The notes: generated by a model not told the origin, from the sequence alone. Positions 7,683-17,120 are shown, numbered from the stretch's first letter. The stretch is 20,829 nt of DNA from Jimgerdemannia flammicorona (GCA_003990745.1 RBNI01001790.1:1-20829); one strand, 5' to 3'. Translations and numbers: made by a program.

Positions 7683-7805
7683 TAATTCTACAAGAAAATT
7701 GAAGATGGATATGTACCAAGTGACCGATGCCCCCATAGTATTGGAATGTACTCTTCCTGAATGATTGATAATTGCTTCTCTTGTGTCAACGAACTGGCTC
7801 AAAGA
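7683..7805 (+). pseudogene. Conserved CPH-X12-C module of element A
   Basis: Between dUTPase and protease the frame encodes a short module, FYKKIEDGY then DRCPH at 7722-7736, twelve residues, then CFSC at 7773-7784. Element B has the matching module at 16459-16560 with YNKFINDY, ERCPH and exactly twelve residues before Cys. Cys/His spacing would allow metal binding, but I do not recognise a named domain. Two stops lie in it here (TAA 7683, TGA 7758). Confidence 0.55.
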
Positions 7806-7835
7806 AGAATCAACAGAAGGAAAGCTCCTACAACC

Positions 7836-8205
7836 GAAATCACCACCATTGGATCAGACAAACTGCTTACACTTAAAGCTTTTGTCAATCGAGCACCTGT
7901 CAAGATCATGATAGACAGTGGTGCCTTGGGCAACTTCATCAATAAAGAAGCAGCCAACAGACTCAAGGTCTTCACCTCTCCAGTACAACAAACTCAAGCA
8001 GTTGCCACAGCTGATGGAACCTCACATGTCATTAGCAAGGAAGTCTGCAATCTACCCTTCTGAATTAGTGACTATCGAGTACATGTTACCCTCCAGATTG
8101 TACCACTCCCTGACAATGAAATCATCCTTGGAACTCTATGGTTAAAACAAGAGAACTCCATGATCGATTGGGTAACCCATTCTTTAACCATCAAGAAAGG
8201 TCACC
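7836..8205 (+). pseudogene. Aspartic protease of element A
   Basis: A retropepsin-type domain: the catalytic triplet is Asp-Ser-Gly at 7914-7922 in MIDSGALGNFI, followed by the flap region and, after a TGA at 8061, by EIILGTLWL (about 8118-8144), the usual ILG.DWL-like segment near the C-terminus of Ty3 proteases. It would cut the Gag-Pol polyprotein. The catalytic Asp is intact. Confidence 0.8.
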
Positions 8206-8462
8206 ACAACTTCAAACTGCAAGGCAAAAAGGACCCACTCAACTCTAGTGACCCTGGATCAAAGATTACCCACATCAACAAGCTACAACTCAAGAAATTG
8301 GCCAAGAAATGCCCTCTCTTTGCTATCTCCATCCGTCCATCCAAAGGAGAGCCTGAGAACTCTGAAGAAGACTTTTCCAAAATTGACAGCCATGTCAGAC
8401 CACTACTCCAGAAATTCCAAGACATATTTCCGAAGAAGCTTCCGAAAGGCTTATCTCCCAAA

Positions 8463-9134
8463 TGAGCAGTGGACCATGCCATCAAGACTATTCCAGATGC
8501 CAAGCCAGCCTTCAAGTCAATCTACCACATATCTCCGAGAGAAATTGATACACTCAAGAAAGAAATTGACAAACTCCTGGAATAAGGATTCATCAGACCC
8601 AGTGTATCACCTTATGGTGCACCAGTCCTCTTTGTTGTCAAGAAAGGAGGAGACCTGAGAATGTGCATTGATTACCATGACCTCAATGAACAGACCATCA
8701 AGAACTGTTGCCCACTACCCAGAATCGATGAAATATTTGATAGGCTTACCAACCCACAATTCATGAGCTCTTTTGACCTGTGAAATGATTACTGGCAAAT
8801 TGCCATGAAAGAAGAAGACATCTACAAGACAGCCTTCCAAACTCACTATGGACATTTCGAATTCCTGGTTATGCCCTTTGGCTTAACTAATACACCTGCA
8901 ACCTTCCAGACACTGATGAATACCATTCTGCACTCATACTTGGACAAATTTGTTGTTGTCTATATTGATGACATCCTAGTCTTCAGCAAAACCCTGGAAG
9001 AACATCTTGAACACCTTGAACTAGTATTACTGAAACTTCGAGAGAACTGACTCTTTGCAAAACTCAGCAATTGTGAATTCCTCCTGAAAGAAATTCAATT
9101 CCTTGGATACATTGTCACACCAAATGGAATCAAA
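8463..9134 (+). pseudogene. pol: Reverse transcriptase of element A
   Basis: RT motifs appear in order: VDHAIKT (8469), [17 protein letters not shown] (8586 on), LRMCIDY, the DL..DYWQI block (8775 on), [12 protein letters not shown] (about 8871), the active site YIDD at 8961-8972 and FLGY at about 9099. Stops at 8463, 8583, 8781 and 9048 stand where relatives have Arg, Lys/Gln, Arg and Arg. The catalytic Asp pair is intact, so damage is limited to substitutions. The enzyme copies element RNA into cDNA in the particle. Confidence 0.9.
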
Positions 9135-9890
9135 GTGGACCCCAGCAAAATCTCCACAATCAAGGATTGGCCCAGACCTAAGAAGCTGAAAGACCTCCAG
9201 TCATTCCTGGGATTAGCAAACTATTACAGGCAATTTGTTGCCAACTTTGCCAAAATCGCCACTGCCCTTACTCAAATGACCAAGCATAACAAGAAAGGAG
9301 AACAGCCCTGGACCATGAAACAAGAGAAAGACTTCAACAATCTTGCAAACTGGGGACCCAAACAAGATACAGCCTTCCAAGCACTGAAAGATGCCTTAAT
9401 AACCACTCCAGTACTTTAAGTGGCAAATCCTGCCCTACCATATAAAGTTACTACTGATGCCTCTGACCTAGCTCTTGGAGCAGTACTCATGCAAGAAGGA
9501 CACTCTGTAGCCTATCACTCCCACAAGTTCAATGATGCCGAAATCAACTATGTAACTCACGAGAAGGAAATGTTAGCCATCGTAGACACTCTGATCAAAT
9601 GGTGACCATACCTAGAAGGAGCATACTTCACCATATTGACTGACCACAAGTCATTAGTCAACATCAAGACCCAGGCTACCCTTTCTCAAAAGCAAGCCAG
9701 ATGGATGAAAGTCCTCACCAACTTTGACTATGAAATCCAGTACCACTCTGACAAGAAAAACATTGTTGCTGATGTAATCTCCAGACTACCTATTGAAGAA
9801 GTTATCCAAACTCTCACCCTGGTTACAAACTCCATTATGGAACAAATCATCACAGAATGTGCTGATGATAAGGAAGCTCAAGCACTCTGA
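9135..9890 (+). pseudogene. pol: RT connection and RNase H domain of element A
   Basis: The segment starts with the RT thumb (FLGLANYYRQF at about 9207) and continues into RNase [14 protein letters not shown] (about 9451), [15 protein letters not shown] (about 9550) and LTDHKSL (about 9640), supplying the acidic Asp, Glu and Asp positions, then RW...L..FDYEIQYHSDKKN. Stops are TAA 9417, TGA 9603 and TGA 9888; 9603 follows KW where W-R-P-Y-L is usual. It degrades the RNA strand during reverse transcription. Confidence 0.85.
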
Positions 9891-11100
9891 GAAATCCTGA
9901 ACAGTAATGATGCTGACAAACATATCTGGTAAAATCAATATCAACTCAAGGACAATGCTATCTACTATAAGGACAGACTGTATGTTCCAAACAACTGAGA
10001 CCTCTGAAGGACTATCTTATTTGAATGTCATGATGCCCCTACAGCTGGACACTTAGGATTTGATAAATGCTACGAAGTTTTCTCCCAAAACTTCTATTGG
10101 CCCTGCATGGCAGATCAGCTCAAAACCTACATTACTTCCTGTGATGCCTGCCAATGGAACAAGTCCTCAACACTAGCAAAACCTGGTCTACTCCATCCTA
10201 TCCCACTACTATCTGCTAATTGGGAATAAGTCTCTATGGACTTCATTGTACAACTACCCCGAACCAAGAACGGGAAGGATGCAATTGTTGTCTTTGTGGA
10301 CTATCTTAGCAAATAAGCTCATTTTGTACCAACCACCACTACTGCAATAGCACCAGACATAGCTACACTCTTATTTGACAATATCTTCCACTATCATGGT
10401 CTTCCTAAGATCATTGTTAGTGATCGAGATCCGAAATTTACCAGCCATTTTTGGAAAGCCCTCCATGCCCACCTTGGAACGAAACTTGCACTATCTACAG
10501 CCTTTCACCCTGAAACTGATGGCCAAACTGAAAGAATGAACCGAACTCTGGAACAAATGCTAAGAAACTATGTTTCCTACAGACAAGATGATTGGCATGA
10601 ATACCTTACCGCAGTCGAGTTTGCCTATAACAACAGCAAGCAAGCGTCTCTTGGAATGACCCCATTCTTCACCAATACTGGACAAAACCCAAACACTCCT
10701 CTGACACTTATCCGAACCACTGAAGAACTCTCTACAGTTGAAGCTGTTGAAGAATTCTTACTCCAAATGCGTAATCTAAGCCAGATCGCAATTGAGAATT
10801 TATCACAAGCCCAAGAACAACAGTCACAGTATGTTAACCAACATCGTCGAGAAGAAATCTTCGATATTGAAGAAAAAGTTCTATTAGACATCCGAGGGTA
10901 CCGAGTTGACAACCTCAAGCACAGACTATCTACAAAGCTGAACAGTAAGTTCATTGGACCATTTGAAGTCATTTTACAAGTCTCTCTGACCTCCTACAAA
11001 TTGGCACTACCGGACACCATTAAGATTCACCCAGTCTTCAATGTCCAACATCTCAAGCAATACAATGACAATGATGATGAACTATTCCTGAACTGTACTA
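9891..11100 (+). pseudogene. pol: Integrase of element A
   Basis: The H2C2 zinc domain is seen as ECHDAPTAGH (about 10020-10053) and CDACQ (about 10140). The catalytic core has Asp at 10239 (MDFI), Asp at 10422 (SDRD) and Glu at 10530 (QTERMN), that is D-X60-D-X35-E, with the X35 spacing typical of retroviral-type integrases. A GPF motif (about 10950) marks the GPY/F module. Stops are TAA 9930, TGA 9996, TGA 10005, TAA 10227 and TAA 10314; after 10316 the frame is clean to the end. The enzyme inserts cDNA; here it left a 5-bp duplication. Confidence 0.88.
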
Positions 11101-11138
11101 CAAAACCACCTGCACCTGTCATTATTAATGACCAGAAA

Positions 11139-11303
11139 GAATACAAAGTTGAACAAATCCTCAACAAATGTAGCCACAAGAACCAACCTGAGTATCTCAT
11201 TAAATGGAAAGGTTATCTGATCCATGATGCAACATGGGAACCCAAGACCAATCTCCAGAATGTTACTGATTTAGTTCAGGAATATGATTTCTTGAACAAC
11301 TAA
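11139..11303 (+). pseudogene. C-terminal chromodomain of the integrase of element A
   Basis: EYKVEQIL, then YLIKWKGY (about 11193-11216) and ATWEPKTNL with a final acidic helix ending before TAA 11301 match the chromodomain fold found at the integrase C-terminus of chromoviruses. The domain is complete, with both aromatic KW and TW positions kept. In other chromoviruses it directs integration to heterochromatin marked by histone H3K9 methylation. This fits the finding that A sits inside another element. Confidence 0.9.
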
Positions 11304-11717
11304 AATCTGAACACTCCTGCACCTATCAGTTTATATTATATATTATACCCTCCTGAACATTATAATTATCACGAACCTAATCAAGAACTCAGCAAGAACA
11401 AAAGAATACTGACCCTCTGGAAAAATAGCAAAACTGAAAGCCAGCCTATTCTCCCTGTACCACTGGTGGGAAATGAGGCGTAGACATTTAAGAAGATTCC
11501 TTAAAGGAAATTCTCCAGTAGTGAATGACATCAGAATCACCTCCAGCACACAGCATTGAACACATGACCCTTTAATATGTAAATCCAATGCATTAGGCAA
11601 CTATACTACAAGCATGCCACTTTCTGAAAAAATGGACTTTACCGGACTTTTGGCCTCCCAAATAGTATAACGACACTAGAATAAAATTAGAAGGCCCCGA
11701 TGAGGACGTCGAAAGCT
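11304..11717 (+). other. 3' untranslated region of element A
   Basis: About 410 bases lie between the Pol stop and the polypurine tract. No coding frame is convincing on the plus strand. There is an AT-rich TATATTATA stretch near 11335 and a GAGGACGTCG block at 11702-11711 just before the purine tract. Nothing else is recognised. Confidence 0.6.
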
Positions 11718-11731
11718 AAGAAGGGGAGAGT
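11718..11731 (+). other. Polypurine tract of element A
   Basis: AAGAAGGGGAGAG is followed by T and then the TG of the 3' LTR, the correct place for the plus-strand primer. Confidence 0.9.
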
Positions 11732-11912
11732 TGTAAGCGCACAACCTCCAAGCCACTGAAATCACATGCGATCTCTGAACAAATCTGGAGATCACCTGCA
11801 AGATCACGAAGCTAAGTCAAACAGAAGTCACAGCATACAAAGCTGAGTCAATACCAAGTCACGGAACACAAGGTTCACACAAACGGAATCTTACTAATCA
11901 AGAACAGATGCA

Positions 11913-11924
11913 TATACATATACC
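11913..11924 (+). promoter_or_regulatory. TATA-like box before the LTR ORF, 3' LTR of A
   Basis: TATACATATACC stands 77 bp before ATG 11990; it corresponds to TATATACC at 3362 in the left LTR, with a 4-bp slippage of the TA run. In the 3' LTR this box could drive the ORF independently of the main transcript. Confidence 0.35.
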
Positions 11925-11989
11925 GAGCCCTGAGATACATCGAATAAGAACCAAAACAAACAACAACCACAACTTCCAAACACACAAAC

Positions 11990-13087
11990 ATGACTACTGA
12001 GATCTACAACCACATCCGTGCTGACATTTGGAATGCCATTGTCAACCGAGCCACACCCCCTCTGCCCCTGATGAATATCTATAGCTGAGCACCCCTCTAC
12101 TTCATAGAAGCCTGATGGAATGCCCTGAACATGCTGAACAAGGCCCACCGGATTGGACAAATCTCAAGCTACTACCAGATTGGCCGCCTCCTGGAAGTCA
12201 TGGTCGAACATCACCATGACACAGACATTACCCAGATGTCTCAACACCAGAAGCTCATCGCCCGCAAACACCGAGAACTCTTCTATGAGTACAGCACCTT
12301 TATTCTCTGCCTCCAAGTTACTACCAGTGAAATGGTTGCTACCCTGTCCTATGGCCAAATTGATGACATGATACAAGAACTCAACCACAAGTATCTCAAA
12401 TATGTTCAGACTACTGACAGAACCTTCCCACACCCTGACAACCATATCCTGCAAATGCCCCAAGTCGAATATGCTATGAAGGATGTCTACAATATAATCC
12501 AATTTGACGAAGATGAAGCAGAAGACAATGATCCTTCTGATGCCAACATGACCTCAAGCCAAGGATCTCTACCAACCCTGATCACACCGCCAATCTTGCC
12601 GATGAACTTACAACAGTTCATAACCACATATGAGACTTATTGGGACAATGACCACTAGCACAAATACCAACCTGCATTCATCTCTGATTATTTCAACTAT
12701 AATGAAGAGACCAGAGAACACAACCTATACCTTCAGACAACCCTCAAAGTCGAACCAACCACTCCACTACCCAAGTATGAGCAACATGAACCACAGCCAC
12801 CAGCTTACTATAACCCCATGACTCATAGTGCTGTAACCTATAGAAGGTGCGCAGACAGTAAATCCAATGAAAGCGAAAATGATGTACCACTTCTTCGCCC
12901 ACCAATACCTTATCCAGTATATGAGACAGATGATGCTATCCTGTGGGACAGAGATGAAGTTCCAATGTATTACTACCTCAGCAAACAAGGAGAAGTAATC
13001 TGCGAACCACTTTTCCTAGATGACTACTTCATCAGAGATGAAGCAATCAATGGCAATGTCATCGAAGACCATCCAGACAGTGCCTAA
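11990..13087 (+). pseudogene. U3-encoded ORF of element A (3' LTR copy, about 365 codons)
   Basis: One frame runs from ATG 11990 to TAA 13085 with only three internal stops: TGA 12086 (left copy CAA), TGA 12113 (shared) and TAG 12656 (left copy TGG). The first 220 residues are mostly helical, with HHHDTDITQ and HRELFYEY segments. An acidic stretch follows (DEDEAEDND), then a Pro/Tyr-rich part with PPAY at 12797-12808, and a C-terminal part with YYYLSKQGE and FLDDYFIRDEA. No membrane segment, zinc motif or known catalytic motif is visible, and I do not recognise a family. It lies in U3, so on the genomic RNA it is the last frame, after Pol. The ATG was chosen because both LTR copies and the TATA-like box support it. 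Confidence 0.7.
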
Positions 13088-13150
13088 AACCACAAATAGG
13101 TTAGCAGTCATAGTATAGTTAGATTAACCTTATACGATGTGACTGTGAAC

Positions 13151-13157
13151 TGACTCA
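13151..13157. promoter_or_regulatory. TGACTCA site in the 3' LTR of A
   Basis: It corresponds to 4591-4597 in the left LTR and is unchanged between copies although neighbouring bases have drifted. It is an AP-1/Gcn4-type core; function is inferred. Confidence 0.3.
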
Positions 13158-13276
13158 GCAGTCAGACGATCTCTTGATATGTCAGATCACACTTGTACTA
13201 TGTGACTGCATTCCGACTCAGCAAAGCACTTAGTGCTACACCCATATTTAGTATAGTCCAGATAGCCCCTCACTAG

Positions 13277-13284
13277 TATAAATA
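13277..13284 (+). promoter_or_regulatory. Main TATA box (TATAAATA) of element A 3' LTR
   Basis: It is identical to 4717-4724. In the 3' LTR it could drive transcription out into element B sequence. Confidence 0.55.
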
Positions 13285-13768
13285 CCCCCTCCCCCAGACC
13301 TCAGAATCTCAGACCTGAACAATCTGAACACAACTCCTGAGTACTTCCCCACAATATCCCTTCACACAACTACTCCTAGTATAAGCAATATTATGAATAG
13401 TAAATAAACCTATTTAATAACCCACAAACCACTCTTAAGTAAATCCACTCCCCATTAGGTCCCACTCCTAACCCCATCACGAAATTTCCTAATTGGGTAT
13501 TGTCTGCAGTGATATACCAATTCAACTAAGCTGGTCTTAGTTTCTCGAACTTTCTGAAATATGGAAAATCCTGAACATTCAGAACTAGTCCAAAGAAAGG
13601 ACTTTGGTTGAGACATCAACCTAATCTTGAAATCAATAAGCATAGAGGATGTACTCCATACAAAATTGATCTTGACCATAAGAAAATGGTCTTCCAGAAT
13701 ATCCAGAACTTCCAGAAAAACCCTTCCAGAACTACATAATGGTTACTCTAAAAAGCAACCCTCTTACA

Positions 13769-13773
13769 TTGGA
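13769..13773. repeat. Target site duplication TTGGA, right copy
   Basis: It is the same five bases as 3144-3148 and directly follows TTACA of the 3' LTR. Confidence 0.95.
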
Positions 13774-13983
13774 TCTCCCCAAGACCCCACATTTATTCTT
13801 TATTTTATGGAAGAGAATGTCATAGATTGGAGAGCCTTTGCTAAATGTGATGATGTCACTAGTAATGATATCATCCCATATAACATATATGAAATACATA
13901 AAACAGACAAAACATTTGCAGATCTCATTTCCTTCAGCAAGAATAAAGATAAAGCCTCCATGGTTCTGAACATTCTGCTCTAA
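13774..13983 (+). pseudogene. U3-encoded ORF of element B, C-terminal part
   Basis: The frame continues from 3148 with the same phase once one TTGGA copy is removed. Seventy codons without an internal stop end at TAA 13981. The segment is mixed and acidic, with ENVIDWRAF and IIPYNIYEIHK motifs and no recognised domain. The right LTR frame of A happens to read into it (open from about 13627), which I take as chance. Confidence 0.6.
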
Positions 13984-14245
13984 GTTCTTGGTAGTACCAA
14001 AATCTTTTGGTATCTTTTTTCTATATAACTAAATTCTATCAGCATTCTTTTTCTATAATACCTGAATCTTTGAATACTCTTTTTCTATACTACTAAAATC
14101 TACTGGCATCCTGAACTTGTGCAACCATTTATATAGACACTTGAATTTGTACTTACAACTATAGTTTTCTATGTTTCAGTATTTTATTTGATTATTGAAA
14201 TTTATATTTAGCTTTATAACTTAGCAACCATTGAATTATATTTTG

Positions 14246-14253
14246 TATAAATA
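14246..14253 (+). promoter_or_regulatory. Main TATA box (TATAAATA) of element B 5' LTR
   Basis: It lies 263 bp after the LTR ORF stop and has the same eight bases as in A and C. It is the likely promoter for the genomic RNA of B. Confidence 0.55.
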
Positions 14254-14484
14254 TCTCTCTTATTTCCTTTGAAATAAGGTCAGTTCCAGTTCACTTATAC
14301 TCAATTCTATGCAAGCAATCTGAGAGATAATAAGACAGTTTAAAAATAAGAAGTTTGAGGACTATAAGATCTTAGAAAGGCACTCCAATAAGAACTTACT
14401 TATAATAAATATATAGTTAGTCTAAGAGATATATCTTGAAGAGAATCTGATATATTTGAAGAACTCAGCAACTACTATATAATA

Positions 14485-14503
14485 ACTTAGTATCTATTGG
14501 TTG
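14485..14503 (+). other. Possible decayed primer-binding site of element B
   Basis: ACTTAGTATCTATTGG resembles ACTTGGTAGCAGTGG of element A, with G-to-A and C-to-T type changes. Weak, but it stands at the expected LTR end. Confidence 0.3.
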
Positions 14504-14521
14504 GTAATTCAAGACAAATAT

Positions 14522-15960
14522 CTTACTTTTAAGCTGAAAAATGAACAACTATCACAATAACTACCCTGACTATAAGAGTCACCTCTATAAGAATTCAAGA
14601 TAAGATAGAAATATATCTCTCTTACATTCTATAGATATATTACTGAAGTGTCAATTCTGATCTTCATTAAAGACTTTGAACAATTTGTCACTATATGAGC
14701 CCTTGCTGTAGATGTATAATTGGCTCTTCTACCTGTCAGTCTCAGAAGACCTGCCAGAGATAAGTTCAATATAGCCACCATTACTGATGCTAGTACAGCC
14801 AAACTGGCCAAAATGAAGAACTTTCTCAGAACTACATACTATACTGAAGAGATCAAGCAAGCTCTCAAGGATCAACTCAATACTATCTGCCAGAGGCTCA
14901 ATAAAGACCCAACTCATTCTATACCTAAATCTGCCACCAGATTATCTTGGCTGGCTATGATGATGCTCTTAAGGAATAAATAGCTGATTCAATCTTCCTC
15001 AAAGGAGTTCACTCTAAAATTGCTCTAGCAATCCAGTCTACCCCAGCTACTCTAACTCTTGACCAGAAAGTGGTCTTTGTATGGAGATATTAAACTGTCA
15101 CACACTCTGCCAAACACTCAATAAAAAAAATAACTAACATCAAGATAGAGCTATCAAAGCCAATCAGTATCATACTACTACAGTTGTAAACAGACAATCA
15201 TCCCCACCTATCTCTAAGATAGCCAAAGCTGATCCAGTGGAGAAACTTGCCAAGTAGTTTGCCAAGATGATTGCATACTTTGGTGATATTGTTAGAGAAG
15301 TCTAAAGTATCAACAGGAGACCAGTATAGATATTTGCAGTTACTATAGAAGAATACAATATCATATACTTCAGATGTGAAGAAGAAGGCCACTATGTAAA
15401 GAGTTGTATAACTAAAATAAGATGCAAAGCCCAATCAAGCAATGCTATCAGAACTAGAGAACAAACCAATGTAGTAGTTATTGAGGAGATTAGTGATACT
15501 GATGATGAAAAATACTATGAGGAGTCTGAAATCTACTCTGTTACTAAAGGTACCAGAACCCAGTCCAAGCCCTATGATAAGAAGAGCAACAGTAAGCTAG
15601 TTGAAAGACCAAAGAAGATCCCAGCTGTCACTATTCAAAGTAAGACCCAACCCAAGGAGATTGATCAAGATATAGAGTTAGATGAAGCTACCTGCCAAAT
15701 TATTGAAGACACTACTCCAGTCTCAGGAGAAAGTAAAAGCAAGAAAGAACAGAAGCTATGCAAGACCAAGATCCATCAGTATAATATTTACAAGGATCTC
15801 AAGGAACAAATGATCAATACTACTTTTGGACAACTAGCTGAAGTCTCTGCCTTTAGACAGTAGTTGAGAGTAAGACTTGCAACCACTATCAAGAACCAAG
15901 AGTACAAGATCATAGAAGCTCACAATATACAAGAAGATGAATAAGAAGACTCAGGTAAAG
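14522..15960 (+). pseudogene. gag: Gag region of element B, frameshifted
   Basis: Coding-like sequence moves from frame 2 (14522-14940; a Gag-like helical stretch with TDASTAKLAKMKNF) to frame 1 (14941 to about 15150; IADSIFLKGVHSKIAL) and then frame 0 (to about 15960). The zinc knuckle is at 15366-15407: Cys 15375, His 15390 and Cys 15405 with normal spacing, but Tyr (TAC 15366) in place of the first Cys, the same loss as in A. A long acidic/basic linker follows. TAG and TAA codons are frequent. The exact shift positions and the original start cannot be fixed from one copy. Confidence 0.6.
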
Positions 15961-16330
15961 AATCTGAAGACTAGTATAAGACATCAGCCTATATTATATC
16001 AGATTGAAGATTGTATCTTTGATGCTATTATTGATATCAGTACTGAAGAATACCTCATAAGCAAGAAGACAATTGACTGCCTAGGCTGGGATATTGAAGA
16101 GTCTACCAAAATATCTATATCACAGCAGATGATACATGAGCTACCCCCCTAGGAAAGATCTGAGAAGTCTCCATCAAGATAGGAAGAGCTATTATCTCAG
16201 TAGATATAATTGTTAAAAGTACCACAAACTATAACATTCTCATTAGCAACTAATGAATTTACAAGGCCAAGGCTATCATTGATCTCAATGCCCAGAAGAT
16301 GCAAATCAACTATAGAGAAAGAAAGGTATG
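15961..16330 (+). pseudogene. Protease of element B, directly after Gag
   Basis: Frame 1 gives CIFDAIIDISTEEYLIS at about 16009-16059, which aligns with the retropepsin active-site segment; the usual Asp-Thr/Ser-Gly reads Asp-Ile-Ser, so the Gly is lost. After a run of C at 16144-16149 the frame becomes 0, and NYNILISN at about 16230-16253, two stops (16254, 16257) and IYKAKAIIDLN match the protease C-terminus. In B this domain lies before the dUTPase, unlike A. Confidence 0.6.
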
Positions 16331-16439
16331 AGTCTCTATCAATGTCCACAAAGGAGTACTACTAGACATAGAGAAAGGAGATGAAGAAGATACAGAAGTC
16401 TTCATACACTTGGTGTATAAGAATAAGAGTAAGACACTT

Positions 16440-16600
16440 AAGCTCACAGATGAGCAGTGATATAATAAGTTTATCAATGACTATGCTCCTCAAGAAAGAT
16501 GCCCCCATGGTACCAGAATATACTGCTCTGAACACCTGAATGACTGCTGGTCCTATATCAGTGAAATCAGAAAAATCTGCTAACAAAAATATAAGTAAGA
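16440..16600 (+). pseudogene. Conserved CPH-X12-C module of element B
   Basis: Frame 0 encodes YNKFINDY, ERCPH at 16497-16508, twelve residues, then CWS at 16545-16553. It matches the module of A (7683-7805) in residues and in exact Cys spacing, but lies after the protease and before the dUTPase. A TGA at 16459 stands at the same relative place as TAA 7683 of A, one residue before the conserved aromatic. Confidence 0.5.
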
Positions 16601-16734
16601 AGCTGCTGAAGCAAAAAGAAAAGCTGAAGAAGATGACCAGCTCCCAGAGCTTCAAGCTGATAGTAATAATGAGGAGGAATAAGAACTAGACATTACTCTC
16701 AAGATCAAGAAGTTTCACCCTAAAGCTAAGATTC

Positions 16735-17120
16735 CAGAATACAAGACTGAAGAAGTTATAGAAATAGACATTGTCAGCATTCAAGATACTATCCTCAAAC
16801 TACAGACCACTACTCTACTTGGTACTGGAATTGGAGTTAAGTTATCAGAGAATCATACCAAAATTATCAAGACCAGGAGCAGTCTGGCCAAAAGTGAAAT
16901 CTCAGTTAAAGAAGGAGTAATTGATCCTAATTACACTGGTGAGATCTTTCTTATAGTCAGGAATCACAACCCCACCACCCTATTCAAAGTTAAGAAGAAT
17001 GATAGGATTGGCCAGATGCTGATCCATGAAGTCAAGAAGCTTAAGATCACTGAAGCCATTGAACTCATCAAGACCAAGAGAGAACAAGACTTTAGATCCA
17101 CTGGAAGAGGAGTCTATACT
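16735..17120 (+). pseudogene. dUTPase-like domain of element B, between protease and RT
   Basis: Frame 0 shows motif 2 as TRSSLA at 16872-16889, motif 3 as GVIDPNYTGE at 16914-16943, motif 4 as DRIGQML at 17001-17021 and motif 5 as REQDFRSTG at 17079-17105. Motif 1 is unclear (IEIDIVSIQDT near 16760). Arg of motifs 2 and 4 is kept, unlike A. Spacing and order fit a trimeric dUTPase. Its place, C-terminal to the protease, is the reverse of A. The frame has few stops here compared with the rest of B. Confidence 0.65.

Larger units (their letters stand above)
3149..13768 (+). mobile_element. Element A: complete chromodomain-bearing Ty3/gypsy retrotransposon (10.6 kb)
   Basis: The element has direct LTRs at 3149-5208 and 11732-13768, TGTAA/TTACA termini, TTGGA duplicated on both sides, a primer-binding site at 5212 and a polypurine tract at 11718. 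Gag, dUTPase, a CPH module, protease, RT, RNase H, integrase and a chromodomain lie in one continuous plus-strand frame. The LTRs differ by three indels (32 bp extra in the left; 5 and 4 bp extra in the right), which account exactly for the 23-bp length difference, plus substitutions that are almost all transitions. In a 120-bp sample (4321-4440 against 12881-13000) I counted 10 differences, all transitions. The frame carries about 26 stops, so this copy cannot make its proteins unless the stops are suppressed. Confidence 0.95.
11732..13768 (+). repeat. 3' LTR of element A (2037 bp)
   Basis: It matches 3149-5208 from TGTAAG to CTCTTACA, and the TTGGA duplication follows directly. It has one copy of the 31-bp unit doubled in the left LTR, and 5 bp (ACACC near 12586) and 4 bp (near 11915) that the left LTR lacks. 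It carries the better preserved copy of the LTR ORF. Confidence 0.95.
13774..14484 (+). repeat. 5' LTR of element B, second part (after the insertion)
   Basis: It continues the LTR cut at 3148. It holds the last 70 codons of the LTR ORF (to 13983), a TATAAATA box at 14246 and the R/U5 part. The end at about 14484 is inferred because ACTTAGTATC follows, resembling ACTTGGTAGC after the LTR of A. The rebuilt length would be about 1.54 kb. The matching part of the right LTR is outside the window. Confidence 0.6.

Noticed and set aside
8201..8658. Overlapping frames on both strands in the protease to RT region
   Set aside because: The true frame carries RT and protease motifs; the others lack any motif and reflect low stop density in C-rich codons.
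5224..11303. TGA reassigned to arginine in this genome
   Set aside because: Many TGA codons stand where relatives have Arg, but LTR copies show CGA or CAA at matching TGA sites, ordinary CGA codons remain in the same frame, and TAA and TAG also interrupt it. Mutation explains all three.
12164..12502. Minus-strand frame of 112 codons in the A LTR (also 3609-3899)
   Set aside because: Shadow of the plus-strand LTR ORF, with no start context or promoter of its own.
13627..13983. A 118-codon gene spanning the right end of element A and flanking DNA
   Set aside because: It joins LTR sequence of A to the LTR ORF of B by chance across the insertion junction and uses a TTG start. Only the part after 13773 belongs to the B frame.
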